Of a stretch of DNA of 64,000 bases, positions 1-8,407 are shown piece after piece; the first letter of the stretch is position 1, and every line of letters begins with the position of its first letter. The notes beneath the pieces were generated by a model that was not told the DNA's origin, ran no database searches, and worked only from the letters and a program-made list of their open reading frames with translations. A program made the translations under genes and the position numbers. Source of the stretch: Streptococcus thermophilus (GTDB lineage: Bacteria; Actinomycetota; Actinomycetes; Mycobacteriales; Mycobacteriaceae); NCBI GenBank assembly GCA_900618065.1, contig UYIL01000003.1, positions 1,860,001-1,924,000 on the forward strand. The letters are read 5' to 3'.

Positions 1-665
1 TCCGGGAACGACTTCACGATTTCATCGAGAACGTCGGCACCGCCGCGGCCGTGCAGCGCCGATACGGGCCATGGATCACCGAGACCGAGCGAATAGAACT
101 CGGCGACGTCCGCCCACTGGGACTCGGACTCGAACTTGTTGGCCACGAGGATCACGGGAACCTCAGAGCGCTGCAGGTTGTTCGCCATGACAGCGTCCGA
201 TTCGGTGACACCGACATGGGAGTCAACGACCATGACAATGACATCGGCGTCAGCCATCGCCGCTTCCGACTGGTGCGCGATGGAGGCGTGAATGCCCTTC
301 GCGTCCGGATCCCAGCCACCGGTGTCCTGCACCCAGTACCGCTGGCCGTTCCAGTCCGACAGGTAACTCACGCGGTCACGGGTCACACCAGGGTGATCCT
401 CCACAACAGCTTCACGACGGCCAAGGAACCGGTTGACCAACGTGGACTTGCCCACGTTTGGTCGGCCGACAATAGCCACCGTCGGCAAAGCTTCTTCGAG
501 GTGTCCATCGGCGGTGAGACCGAAAGCTTCCTCTACTTCCGCCCATTCTTCTTCGGTCAGGTCATCGTCAGAAAAATCGGAATCGGACTCCGGCTCACCG
601 TAATCAGCTTCAGCGAAATCACCCTCGAAGAACTCGATCTCGTCTTCATCGTGTGGATGCGTCAC
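1..665 (-). CDS. der: GTPase Der (EngA), N-terminal part, cut by window edge
   Basis: Ribosome-assembly GTPase with two tandem G domains; only the first about 221 residues are present. The likely start is a GTG whose first two bases overlap the end of cmk (GTGA, 4-nt overlap), with AAGGAG just upstream. Residues 1-60 form a very acidic extension. The first G domain follows, with G1 GRPNVGKS at about 67-74 and G3 DTGG at about 114-117. The G4 position reads NKFE, where NKxD is usual. It is the last gene visible of the cmk-der pair, an order conserved in actinobacteria. The second G domain and KH-like domain lie outside the window. Confidence 0.95.
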   Translation of the reverse strand, partial: MTHPHDEDEIEFFEGDFAEADYGEPESDSDFSDDDLTEEEWAEVEEAFGLTADGHLEEALPTVAIVGRPNVGKSTLVNRFLGRREAVVEDHPGVTRDRVSYLSDWNGQRYWVQDTGGWDPDAKGIHASIAHQSEAAMADADVIVMVVDSHVGVTESDAVMANNLQRSEVPVILVANKFESESQWADVAEFYSLGLGDPWPVSALHGRGGADVLDEIVKSFP

Positions 666-1360
666 TGTGCGCTCCTTTCGATCAGCCCGATCAGGCTGTC
701 CAGCACGTCGCCCTTGCTCATCTCAGAGGTGTCGATGACGGCTGCATCCTCAGCGGGGCGCAGCGGACTCGTCGCGCGGGACGAGTCGAGCTCGTCACGG
801 CGGATCACATCGGCCAGAACGGTGTCGTAGTCCACATCGCGGCCGGCTGCGGTGTCCTGGTTGTAGCGCCGTGTGGCTCGTACTTCAGGGGAGGCGGTAA
901 GGAAGGCTTTGGCTGGGGCGTCGACAAGCACGACGGTGCCAATGTCGCGGCCTTCAACGATGGCGCGGTGCGCGTCGTGCGCCAACTTGCGCTGCAGCTC
1001 AACGAGATTGACACGCACTTCCGGAATGGCGGACACGGCAGAGACGTTTTGCGTGACCTCACGTTCGCGGATCTCGCGGGCGACGTTCTCACCGCCTAGA
1101 AGCACCTCGGTGGAATCCGGATCATCGCTGACCTCCAATGGAAGGTCACGCGTGACCTCGATGACGGCATCGGTGTCAGCTGGGTCGATGCCAGCGCGCA
1201 AGACGGCGAGCGTAGCCACTCGGTACATCGCGCCGGTATCGACGTACTTCGCATCGAGTTGCTTGGCCAACGTACGGCACGTCGTGGATTTGCCGGTACC
1301 GGAAGGGCCATCAACTGCGAGGATAAGGCCCCCGTTGGGCATATTGGAAATCTGGCTCAT
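662..1360 (-). CDS. cmk: Cytidylate kinase
   Basis: Phosphorylates CMP/dCMP with ATP in the cytoplasm. The 232-residue protein has the P-loop GPSGTGKST near residue 18, followed by the family motif VDTGAMYR and the GRDIGTVV segment. Length is normal for the family. The ATG shares one base with the TAA of the upstream pseudouridine synthase gene (TAATG), and its own TGA overlaps the GTG of der, so the three genes are probably translationally coupled. Confidence 0.97.
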   Translation of the reverse strand: MSQISNMPNGGLILAVDGPSGTGKSTTCRTLAKQLDAKYVDTGAMYRVATLAVLRAGIDPADTDAVIEVTRDLPLEVSDDPDSTEVLLGGENVAREIREREVTQNVSAVSAIPEVRVNLVELQRKLAHDAHRAIVEGRDIGTVVLVDAPAKAFLTASPEVRATRRYNQDTAAGRDVDYDTVLADVIRRDELDSSRATSPLRPAEDAAVIDTSEMSKGDVLDSLIGLIERSAQ

Positions 1361-2316
1361 TACAACTCCACCGCCTTGTACAACGCAGTCAACTCAGAAT
1401 TGTTCAGCGCGCGCATCGCGCCAGGCTTGAGCTCACCGAGCTGGACGGTGTGAATCTTCGTGCGCACGAGCCGCTGGACCGGATATCCGGCCTCTTTGAG
1501 CATGCGGCGCACCACGTGCTTGCGCCCTTCGTGAATGACCAGGCGGATCAGCGACTGGCCCTGGTGCGTATCGACGATCTGAGCGTAGTCAGCCTTTGCC
1601 ACCCCATCCTCAAGCTCAATGCCCTTCTTGAGCTCGCGCACGAGTGCAGGCTTGGCCTCGCCGAGAACTGTGGCCAGGTAGGTCTTCTCCACGCCGTACT
1701 TCGGGTGCATGAGACGGTTGGACAGCTCACCGTCGTTGGTGAGCAGCAGCAAGCCCTCCGTGTCCGCGTCGAGTCGTCCGACGTGGAAAAGGCGCTGGCC
1801 CGCCGCCACGCGGTCGGCGACGAAATCACCCACACACGGGCGGCCCAGCTCATCCTCCATGGTCGTGTGCACGCCGCGCGGCTTGTTCAATGCGAAGTAC
1901 TGCTGGTCCTCATTGACGTTCACGCGCACCCCGTCGACGCGAATAATGTCCACGTTCGGGTCGACGCGCACACCCTGCTGGCGCACAATCTTGCCGTTGA
2001 CCTCGACGCGACCTTCATCGATCATCACCTCAGAGTGGCGGCGAGATGCCACCCCGGCCTGTGCGAGGACCTTTTGCAGGCGGATACCCTCCCCGCGCTT
2101 GTGCGATGCGGCAGGTTCAGCATCATCGCTGATTGCCTTGCCTTCCGGTGCAACAGGGTCGTCGCGGTAGTCCCACCAGTTGTCTTCGAGCGGGTGGGGT
2201 TCCTTCTCGGCGGCTTCGCGGCGCTTGCTCAAGCTCACATTCTGGTGCTTGGCGGGCTTCGCGTTAGAGAGATAAAACTTGTCCGGTGTGCCTTCTCGGC
2301 GAGCGGGAGGAGTCAT
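1360..2316 (-). CDS. rluB: rRNA large subunit pseudouridine synthase, RluB/RsuA family
   Basis: Converts a uridine of 23S rRNA to pseudouridine. I place the start at the ATG beginning MTPPARREG (318 aa), because the longer open frame would run into scpB. After a charged, low-complexity N-terminus of about 85 residues comes an S4 RNA-binding domain (RLQKVLAQAGVASRR onward). The catalytic segment is GRLDADTEGLLLLTNDG, whose first Asp is the family nucleophile. It sits between scpB and cmk, as in M. tuberculosis Rv1710-Rv1712. The ribosome-binding site at this start is weak. Confidence 0.93.
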   Translation of the reverse strand: MTPPARREGTPDKFYLSNAKPAKHQNVSLSKRREAAEKEPHPLEDNWWDYRDDPVAPEGKAISDDAEPAASHKRGEGIRLQKVLAQAGVASRRHSEVMIDEGRVEVNGKIVRQQGVRVDPNVDIIRVDGVRVNVNEDQQYFALNKPRGVHTTMEDELGRPCVGDFVADRVAAGQRLFHVGRLDADTEGLLLLTNDGELSNRLMHPKYGVEKTYLATVLGEAKPALVRELKKGIELEDGVAKADYAQIVDTHQGQSLIRLVIHEGRKHVVRRMLKEAGYPVQRLVRTKIHTVQLGELKPGAMRALNNSELTALYKAVEL

Positions 2317-2347
2317 AGTTTCCAAAGCTACCAGTGCGTTAAAGGCA

Positions 2348-2911
2348 TTACCAAGACTCTTCGATCGCATCCACATCGGGCAACAGCGGCGCCAAATCGG
2401 GAAGGCGCTCCAACGAGTCGATACCGAGCTGCTCTAGGAAGAGCTCGGTGGTGACGTAGCGGTGAGCTCCCGATGATTCCTCCGGATCCACCTCGGCGAT
2501 GAGCCCGCGCAACGTCAGGGTGCGCATGACACCATCGACGTTGACACCGCGGATCGCCGCCACCTGCGCGCGGGTGACGGGCTGGCGGTAGGCAACCACC
2601 GCGAGAGTCTCCATGGCGGCGCGGGAGATTTTGGTCTGGGTGCCGTCCAGAAGAAAAGCTTCGACGACCTCAGCGTTGGCCGGCCGGGTATAGAGCCGCC
2701 ACCCCTCCAGCGTCTCGCGCAGATCCATGCCCGATCCACGGTCATTGAGTTCTTGAGCCCACGCTTCAAGCTCTTCCTGAACAGCAGTCACTGGCACTGA
2801 GAGCGCGCCAGCTAAATCCTCTGCCGTAGCAGGAGTTTCCACGACCAGGATGATCGACTCGATCTGCGAACGCAGTTGGGAGACCATGGGCATCTCATGC
2901 GACGTGTTCAC
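2348..2911 (-). CDS. scpB: Segregation and condensation protein B
   Basis: Winged-helix partner of SMC-ScpA in the condensin complex. The 187-residue protein carries the two winged-helix regions typical of the family, including ISRAAMETLAVVAYRQPVTRAQV and RGVNVDGVMRTLTLRGLI. A GTG start begins 2 nt after the scpA stop, which suggests coupled translation. An internal ATG at residue 7 is an alternative start. Length is normal. Confidence 0.95.
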   Translation of the reverse strand: MNTSHEMPMVSQLRSQIESIILVVETPATAEDLAGALSVPVTAVQEELEAWAQELNDRGSGMDLRETLEGWRLYTRPANAEVVEAFLLDGTQTKISRAAMETLAVVAYRQPVTRAQVAAIRGVNVDGVMRTLTLRGLIAEVDPEESSGAHRYVTTELFLEQLGIDSLERLPDLAPLLPDVDAIEESW

Positions 2912-2913
2912 GG

Positions 2914-3732
2914 CTACTCCCAGTTCTGCGCAGCGATAACGGCCGGATCGACGTCCTTACCGGTCCAGGAAATGTCCAACGGGCCGAGCGCCTCCTCCTG
3001 CCGGGCATCAATCGCATGCGCCTTATAGAGTTCCAGCACGGCCAAGAACCGCCCGACGACTTCCATCGATCGCGTGCAGTCCCGGGTCAGGGCGGCGAAG
3101 GTAAGCCATGTGTCCGGTCCCGCGACCTTAAGGGTGTCCAACAACTTGCCCGCCTGCTCTGGCACCGAGACCGGAGGGGCGTGGAGGTGGTCGACCCGCA
3201 CTTCCTCCGGCGGTTTAGGCCGGAAGACTGAGGCAGCCAGCTCCGCAAAGCTGCCAGCCGTGTGGCCCAACTGCACTGGTGGCAAAAGGTCCAGGAACTG
3301 ATCCTCCATGCCCACTGCACGCGGGTAACGTCGACGTGCCTGGCGCTGCCAGCGCTCGAACTGGTCCGCGGCCTTCTGGTAGGCGCGGTACTGCAGCAGG
3401 CGGGCAAAGAGAAGGTCGCGGGTGGACAACAACTCCAAGTCCTCGTCGTCCTCTTCCCCACTCTTCGGCAGCAAACGTTGAGCCTTCAGGCTGAGCAACG
3501 TCGAGGCAGTGAGAAGGAACTCAGTGATCTCATCTAACTCTGCAGTCTCCCCCAGTCGCCGGACGTACTCGATGAACTCGTCGGTGACCTCGGCGAGAGC
3601 CACCTCGGTGACGTCGAGTTTCCGGGCTCCGATGAGGTTGAGCAACAGGTCGTATGGGCCCTCGAAGTTGTTGAGAGCGAGGGTGAACCCGGTGATCTCC
3701 GGCTGGTAGCCCTCTTGAATGTGGGTGGTCAT
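2914..3732 (-). CDS. scpA: Segregation and condensation protein A (kleisin)
   Basis: Kleisin subunit bridging the SMC heads. The N-terminal helix bundle (FTLALNNFEGPYDLLLNLI near residues 16-34, then LDVTEVALAEVTDEFIEY) is diagnostic, and the protein ends in a winged-helix region. 272 aa is normal. The start overlaps the end of the ParA-like gene by 4 nt (ATGA) and the stop is 2 nt from scpB, so parA-like - scpA - scpB form a chromosome-segregation operon. Confidence 0.95.
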   Translation of the reverse strand: MTTHIQEGYQPEITGFTLALNNFEGPYDLLLNLIGARKLDVTEVALAEVTDEFIEYVRRLGETAELDEITEFLLTASTLLSLKAQRLLPKSGEEDDEDLELLSTRDLLFARLLQYRAYQKAADQFERWQRQARRRYPRAVGMEDQFLDLLPPVQLGHTAGSFAELAASVFRPKPPEEVRVDHLHAPPVSVPEQAGKLLDTLKVAGPDTWLTFAALTRDCTRSMEVVGRFLAVLELYKAHAIDARQEEALGPLDISWTGKDVDPAVIAAQNWE

Positions 3733-4601
3733 GTCGTCCGTTCAATCACCTCGAGCGCCAAGTTGCGGTACTGCTCGGCCCCTGGAGAGTTCGGTGCCCA
3801 AGTAATGATCGGCTCGCCGGCCACAGATGTCTCGGGGAAACGAACGGTACGCGTGATCACCGTGTCAAAGACGCGGTCGCCGAAGACTTCCACCACGCGA
3901 TCCATGACCTCGCGGGAGTGCGTTGTGCGGCGGTCGAACATCGTCACCAGAATGCCGACGATGTCCAGGTCGAAGTTGATGCGGTCGCGCACTTTCTCCA
4001 CAGTATCCGTCAGCAGCGCGAGGCCGCGCAGTGAGAAATACTCGCACTCCATCGGAATGATCACGCCCTGCGAGCAAGCGAGCGCGTTCACGGTGAGCAG
4101 GCCGAGAGAGGGTTGGCAGTCAATGATGATGTAGTCGTACTCGCCGCGCACAGGACGCAGTGCGCGGCCGAGAGTCTGCTCGCGCCCGACTTCATTCACC
4201 AGCTGAATCTCCGCCGCAGAGAGATCAATGTTCGCCGGGACCATATCTAGACCGGAGACGTTACTGTGCTTGATGGAGGCGTGGATGGAGGATGTGTTGT
4301 CCAACATCAAGTCGTAGACGGTGACCTGGTCTTCGTCCTGGGTGACCCCCAGTCCGGCCGAAAGCGCGCCCTGCGGGTCAAGGTCGACGAGGAGAACTTT
4401 ACGCCCCTGCTCTGCAAGGCAGGCTCCGAGGTTGATGGACGACGTGGTCTTGCCCACACCGCCTTTCTGGTTGACCATGGAGATGATCGTGGCGGGGCCA
4501 TGCTTGTCCAGCCGCTCGGGCTGCGGCAGCTCGCGGATAGGGCGGCCCGTTAGGCCGATACCCGGGGTATCGAAGAGTCCATCCTCCGTCATGATGGCCA
4601 T
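3729..4601 (-). CDS. pldP: ParA-like ATPase, PldP type
   Basis: Walker-type cytoskeletal ATPase of the ParA/Soj family. It has the deviant Walker A motif KGGVGKTT at about residues 46-53, DLDPQG after it, and a Walker B-like YIIIDCQPSLG. No ParB gene is adjacent, so this is an orphan ParA. In C. glutamicum the gene at this locus (upstream of scpA) was named PldP and linked to division-site selection; I assign the name from position and sequence. The start may be the first ATG or Met4. It is followed directly by scpA with a 4-nt overlap. Confidence 0.9.
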   Translation of the reverse strand: MAIMTEDGLFDTPGIGLTGRPIRELPQPERLDKHGPATIISMVNQKGGVGKTTSSINLGACLAEQGRKVLLVDLDPQGALSAGLGVTQDEDQVTVYDLMLDNTSSIHASIKHSNVSGLDMVPANIDLSAAEIQLVNEVGREQTLGRALRPVRGEYDYIIIDCQPSLGLLTVNALACSQGVIIPMECEYFSLRGLALLTDTVEKVRDRINFDLDIVGILVTMFDRRTTHSREVMDRVVEVFGDRVFDTVITRTVRFPETSVAGEPIITWAPNSPGAEQYRNLALEVIERTT

Positions 4602-4626
4602 CTTACACAGGTGTCATTTTCCACGT

Positions 4627-5532
4627 TTAGGATCGGGGGTGCGCCGTGCGCCAAACTTCGCGCAGGTTCTCTGGGGTGACGTGAGTGTAAATCTGAGTCG
4701 TTGTCACAGAAGCATGCCCGAGTAACTCCTGCACCGTACGCACATCTGCTCCCCCTTCAAGCAAGTGGGTCGCGAACGAATGGCGCAGAGTGTGCGGCGA
4801 GATGTGCTTATCGACGCCTGCTCGCCCCGCCGCATCCTTGATCACCACCCACGCGCTCTGCCGTGACAGCGCGCCACCGCGCTTATTCAGAAACAGGGAG
4901 TGGGTCTTGCCCTTCGACAGTGCGGGGCGGCCACGCACGAGATATGCCTCCACCGCTTCGCGGGCGGCGCTGCCGACGGGAACGATGCGCTGCTTGTTTC
5001 CTTTGCCGGTGACTTTGATGAACGTGCCGTCATTGAGCCCAACCACGTCATCCACAACAAGATCAAGCACCTCGGACACACGCGCACCGGTGGCATAGAG
5101 GACTTCGAGTAGCGCCTTGTCGCGGAGGGCAGTCGGGGTGTCGGTGGGACAAGCGTCGAGAAGCGACCCCACCTCCTCGACGGTGAGCGTGTCCGGGAGC
5201 TTCTCCCCTGTTTTCGGTGGCGAGACCTCAGCGGCGACATCGGCGGCGACGGCACCTTCCACGGTGGCGAATTTGTGCAGCCCACGGGCCACAACGAGAG
5301 CACGCCCAGCGGATGAGGATGAGAGTCCTCCGCGCCGCAGGTCGGCGACATAATCCTCGAGGTCGGACGCTGCCACGGCGTTCAAGTCAGTTTTGCCTGC
5401 GGATTCCAACCAGCCGACGTAGCGGTCCACGTCACGGCGGTAATTGCTGAGCGTGTTGGCCGACAATCCACGCTCGACGGCGAGGTGGTCAAGCCACAGT
5501 TTACCGAGAGTTTCGGCGTTGCCGGAGCTCAC
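4627..5532 (-). CDS. xerD: Tyrosine recombinase XerD
   Basis: Site-specific recombinase that with XerC resolves chromosome dimers at dif. It has an N-terminal SAM-like core-binding domain (about 10-95) and a C-terminal catalytic domain with Arg151 (ATGARVSE), HTLRH (His247, Arg250), His273 and nucleophile Tyr282 (QIYTHV). 301 aa is full length. The start overlaps the NUDIX gene by 4 nt. Its location between a NUDIX gene and a ParA-like gene is conserved (compare Rv1700/Rv1701), which argues for the housekeeping XerD and not a mobile integrase. One copy of the dispersed 11-mer lies inside the gene. Confidence 0.93.
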   Translation of the reverse strand: MSSGNAETLGKLWLDHLAVERGLSANTLSNYRRDVDRYVGWLESAGKTDLNAVAASDLEDYVADLRRGGLSSSSAGRALVVARGLHKFATVEGAVAADVAAEVSPPKTGEKLPDTLTVEEVGSLLDACPTDTPTALRDKALLEVLYATGARVSEVLDLVVDDVVGLNDGTFIKVTGKGNKQRIVPVGSAAREAVEAYLVRGRPALSKGKTHSLFLNKRGGALSRQSAWVVIKDAAGRAGVDKHISPHTLRHSFATHLLEGGADVRTVQELLGHASVTTTQIYTHVTPENLREVWRTAHPRS

Positions 5533-6182
5533 TGCGTCTTCTTCATGTCGGGCGCAATGCCCTGTTCTTGGCGCCTGTCTGGCATGTGGGTCGGACGGAG
5601 AGTGAACGGGACATCCGTACTGCGTGCCTCCGCTCGACCTGCAACGAACTCGGACGCGGCGAGTACACCAGCAATAGCAATGGAGTTAGTGATGCGTCCG
5701 TCCATGACAGCGGCGCGGGCACCGTCAAGCGGCACCCACGCGAAAGCCATGTCTGCCTCCTCATCCTCGGCATCGGGGCGCTCCACGTGGGAGAGGTCAG
5801 AGGCCAAGAAAATGCGTACGGCTTCTTCGGCGAAACCGGGAGAGGTAACTAGATCGACCAGCAGAGCCCAGTTTGCCGCTTCTAGGCCGGCCTCCTCGAC
5901 GAGTTCGCGCTTGGCGGTGTCCAGTTCATCTTCCCCTGCGAAATCGAGAATGCCCGCAGGCAGCTCCCACAGTCGCGCACCGACCGAGTGGCGGTACTGC
6001 TCGACCATGGCGATGCGCTGCTCGTCGTCGAGCGCCACGACTGCTACTGCACCGAAGTGCTCGACGATCTCCCGCTTTGCGGTGTTTCCCCCGGGCATGG
6101 TGACCGTGTCGCGCCGCAGGGCGAGAATGGGTGCGTCAACAAGCAGCTCTGAATCCGTGACCGTGAATTCGTGGCGCATCAT
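5529..6182 (-). CDS. NUDIX hydrolase, ADP-ribose pyrophosphatase type
   Basis: Predicted to hydrolyse ADP-ribose or related nucleoside diphosphate derivatives. The NUDIX box lies at about residues 77-100, beginning GILDFAGE and ending REL-EEAGL, with Arg92, Glu93, Glu96 and Glu97 present. 217 aa is a usual length for the Rv1700-like family. It overlaps steB by 4 nt upstream and xerD by 4 nt downstream. The CTP synthase gene expected immediately upstream in this family of loci is absent. Either of two consecutive ATGs may be the start. Confidence 0.9.
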   Translation of the reverse strand: MMRHEFTVTDSELLVDAPILALRRDTVTMPGGNTAKREIVEHFGAVAVVALDDEQRIAMVEQYRHSVGARLWELPAGILDFAGEDELDTAKRELVEEAGLEAANWALLVDLVTSPGFAEEAVRIFLASDLSHVERPDAEDEEADMAFAWVPLDGARAAVMDGRITNSIAIAGVLAASEFVAGRAEARSTDVPFTLRPTHMPDRRQEQGIAPDMKKTQ

Positions 6183-7129
6183 TCACGCTCCGGAGCTGGG
6201 GCCTGGGCGTTGTCCGCCGAACCGTACGAGCCGGAACCGCCGGCAATTTGCTCCGCGAGGGCCAGCACCGCGGAGATACGGCCGGTCTCGGATTCGAGCG
6301 AATCCACAGTGGAGATCTTCTCGTTCGTCTTCGGGTCTTCGCGCACTATGGCGATCGGCCCCTCATCTTCGGCGGCGGCCCAACGGCCGGCAAGGACAAC
6401 GGAATCGCCGCGGGAGTCCAGGCCCCGGACAAGGTCTGCAAGGACGGTTGAGGCGAATCCATCGCCGCTGTCGGCGTCCCCGGTGATGACAATGATGCCC
6501 TGCGCCGGGGTGATCGTGCCGTCCTCATACTCGATGAAGTCTGCTTCACGCAGAGCCTGCAGAACCACCGCGCGGTCCTCGACGGTGGCCAGTGGGGCGC
6601 CCGTAGCCTGATCGAACATGAGCGCCGCACCGAGGGACTCGCCTGCGTGAATGCCCGGCGCTTGGTTGTCCACCGACAGTTGGGCGCCGGCAGGCAAGGT
6701 GTTAGCGATGATCGAGCGTAGCTCGTCAGCCCCGTCTTGGGAGAGGAACTTCTCCGTCAGCGCGATCTCGCCGCCCGCGGTGCCGCCCGCCATTTCACCG
6801 AGCCAGCTCGTGGTGCTTACGTCATCGTCGTTCGCGTCCGGAGTGCGGATGATCAGGTACGGGCGGCCGGTCAGTGTGCCTTCGACGATGCGTGTCGACG
6901 ACTGCGCCAGCAGTGCATTCGCCGCATTCGCCTCACGGTTGTCTGGTCGGTCTTGATCCTTCTGCTCGTCTTCGGGGGTCGAGGAGCCTGCAATGTTGTT
7001 GAAGGAGTTGTCCGCAATCGGGGCCATCGCCGGGGCAACCACCAGGGCACCCAGGGCGATGCCACCTGCAATGCCCCACGTCATGCCGCTGGTAAACCAG
7101 CCGGCACCACCGGAATTGTGCTTCGGCAT
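6179..7129 (-). CDS. steB: SteB / MctB-like envelope protein
   Basis: Member of the copper transporter MctB family (Rv1698). In C. glutamicum the neighbouring pair SteA-SteB acts in daughter-cell separation with the RipC/FtsEX amidase pathway. I choose the ATG of MPKHNSGG (316 aa), preceded by GAGAGGAG. A hydrophobic segment at about residues 14-35 looks like an uncleaved signal anchor or signal peptide; the rest is predicted to be extracytoplasmic. The gene follows steA with a 20-nt gap and overlaps the NUDIX gene by 4 nt. Confidence 0.85.
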   Translation of the reverse strand: MPKHNSGGAGWFTSGMTWGIAGGIALGALVVAPAMAPIADNSFNNIAGSSTPEDEQKDQDRPDNREANAANALLAQSSTRIVEGTLTGRPYLIIRTPDANDDDVSTTSWLGEMAGGTAGGEIALTEKFLSQDGADELRSIIANTLPAGAQLSVDNQAPGIHAGESLGAALMFDQATGAPLATVEDRAVVLQALREADFIEYEDGTITPAQGIIVITGDADSGDGFASTVLADLVRGLDSRGDSVVLAGRWAAAEDEGPIAIVREDPKTNEKISTVDSLESETGRISAVLALAEQIAGGSGSYGSADNAQAPAPERE

Positions 7130-7149
7130 GTCAGCGTCGCTCCTCTCCG

Positions 7150-8370
7150 CTAGTTTTTGAACAGGTTCTGGACGGCCAGGGCGAAGTTGTTCCACGTGTT
7201 GATGAGGTTGTCGACAAACGTGCCGTTACCCATCACACCGACGATGATGACAATCGTCGCAACCGCCACCAGCAGGCCGAGGATAGCCCACGCCCATGCG
7301 ACACCGCCGCCGGATGTCGGGCGGTACAGGTTCTCGATAACGCGGGAGTCGACGATGCGGTCTCCCGCCTTGAGTCGAGCCAGCATGGCGGGCGGAGCCG
7401 CGTGGTCCGCGCCGGCGAACATCCTGTCGAGGTCCACCGTGTCACCGGCCGTGACAATAGTTTCGGCATTATGAAAGACAGCCAAGAGAATCGCGAGATC
7501 AGTCGGCGAATCAGTGGCGGCAGGAAACGTCACTGCACCGACCCCGAGGTCCTGAATGCGCTCGAGACCAGCAGCGTGGCCATCCGGGTCCGCCGGGAGG
7601 ACAACACGGGCATCGCCGCGTAGATTATCGGCGGAAATATCAGCCGGGTCACCCACAATGAAGTCGCAAGAATAGCCGAGGTCGAGCAGGGTGTCGGAGG
7701 CAGAGCCGACACCGATGACGATGGGCCGGAACTCGCGAATGAAGTGGCGCAAATTGGACACCTTCTCACGGGTGTCCAGGGTCGGGCTGACCACCAGAAC
7801 CTTCCTACCGTCCATCACGTCGCCGAGTTCGGGGACACCTACACCGTCGACAAGCAACGGCGATTCAGTGTGAATGAACTCGATAGTGTTACCGAAGTAA
7901 GCCTCCATGTGGTCGACGAGTTCGCGCTGCGAGGTGTCGAAGGAGGACTCGACGGTCGCTTGATCGAGCGGCTCAGCCTGGGCGATGACCTTCTTACCGA
8001 TGGTGATTTCGCCGTCAGCGGTCAGCGTCGCCTTCTTGCCGTCACGGAATGCTTCGCGGGTGGACGCGCCGGCACCCTCGAACAGCAGGATGTCTGCGTC
8101 GAGCAATAGCTGCGGCCCGTAATTCGGAATGTTTCCGGATGAGAAACCGGCGATGTTCACCACCGCTGACGGGCGTTTTTCCACCAACAGTTGAGCTTCG
8201 CGGCGGGACATGTCCGGGGCGTCGACAACCGCAATGTCGCCCTCAGACAGTTTCCGCAGACCCTTGCCCTGTGGTGTGCAATCGCGCAACGCGCCAGTGA
8301 GTTCGGCACTCTTTGTAGTGCCCGAGGTGCTCGGGGTGCTCGTGGAGGTGGTGTGGAAAATTGAGCTCAT
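7150..8370 (-). CDS. steA: SteA, thiamin pyrophosphokinase-like membrane protein
   Basis: Homologue of Rv1697 and C. glutamicum SteA, the membrane partner of SteB in cell separation. The central part resembles a thiamin pyrophosphokinase fold (VIGVGSASDTLLDLGYSCDF, then IVGDPADIS), but in this family it is not known to make thiamin diphosphate. A single transmembrane segment lies near the C-terminus (AWAILGLLVAVATIVIIVGV) followed by about 30 residues. The start is uncertain: ATG at 8370, or an in-frame GTG at 8397 only 10 nt after recN; neither has a strong ribosome-binding site. Confidence 0.87.
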   Translation of the reverse strand: MSSIFHTTSTSTPSTSGTTKSAELTGALRDCTPQGKGLRKLSEGDIAVVDAPDMSRREAQLLVEKRPSAVVNIAGFSSGNIPNYGPQLLLDADILLFEGAGASTREAFRDGKKATLTADGEITIGKKVIAQAEPLDQATVESSFDTSQRELVDHMEAYFGNTIEFIHTESPLLVDGVGVPELGDVMDGRKVLVVSPTLDTREKVSNLRHFIREFRPIVIGVGSASDTLLDLGYSCDFIVGDPADISADNLRGDARVVLPADPDGHAAGLERIQDLGVGAVTFPAATDSPTDLAILLAVFHNAETIVTAGDTVDLDRMFAGADHAAPPAMLARLKAGDRIVDSRVIENLYRPTSGGGVAWAWAILGLLVAVATIVIIVGVMGNGTFVDNLINTWNNFALAVQNLFKN

Positions 8371-8407
8371 GCCCTCAGATCTTGCCGTTTCAAGCACCCA
8401 AATCGGG

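Noticed and set aside
4627..5532. XerD gene as a marker of an integrated element
   Set aside because: It sits in a conserved housekeeping context with full catalytic residues and ordinary length; no attachment site or cargo is near.
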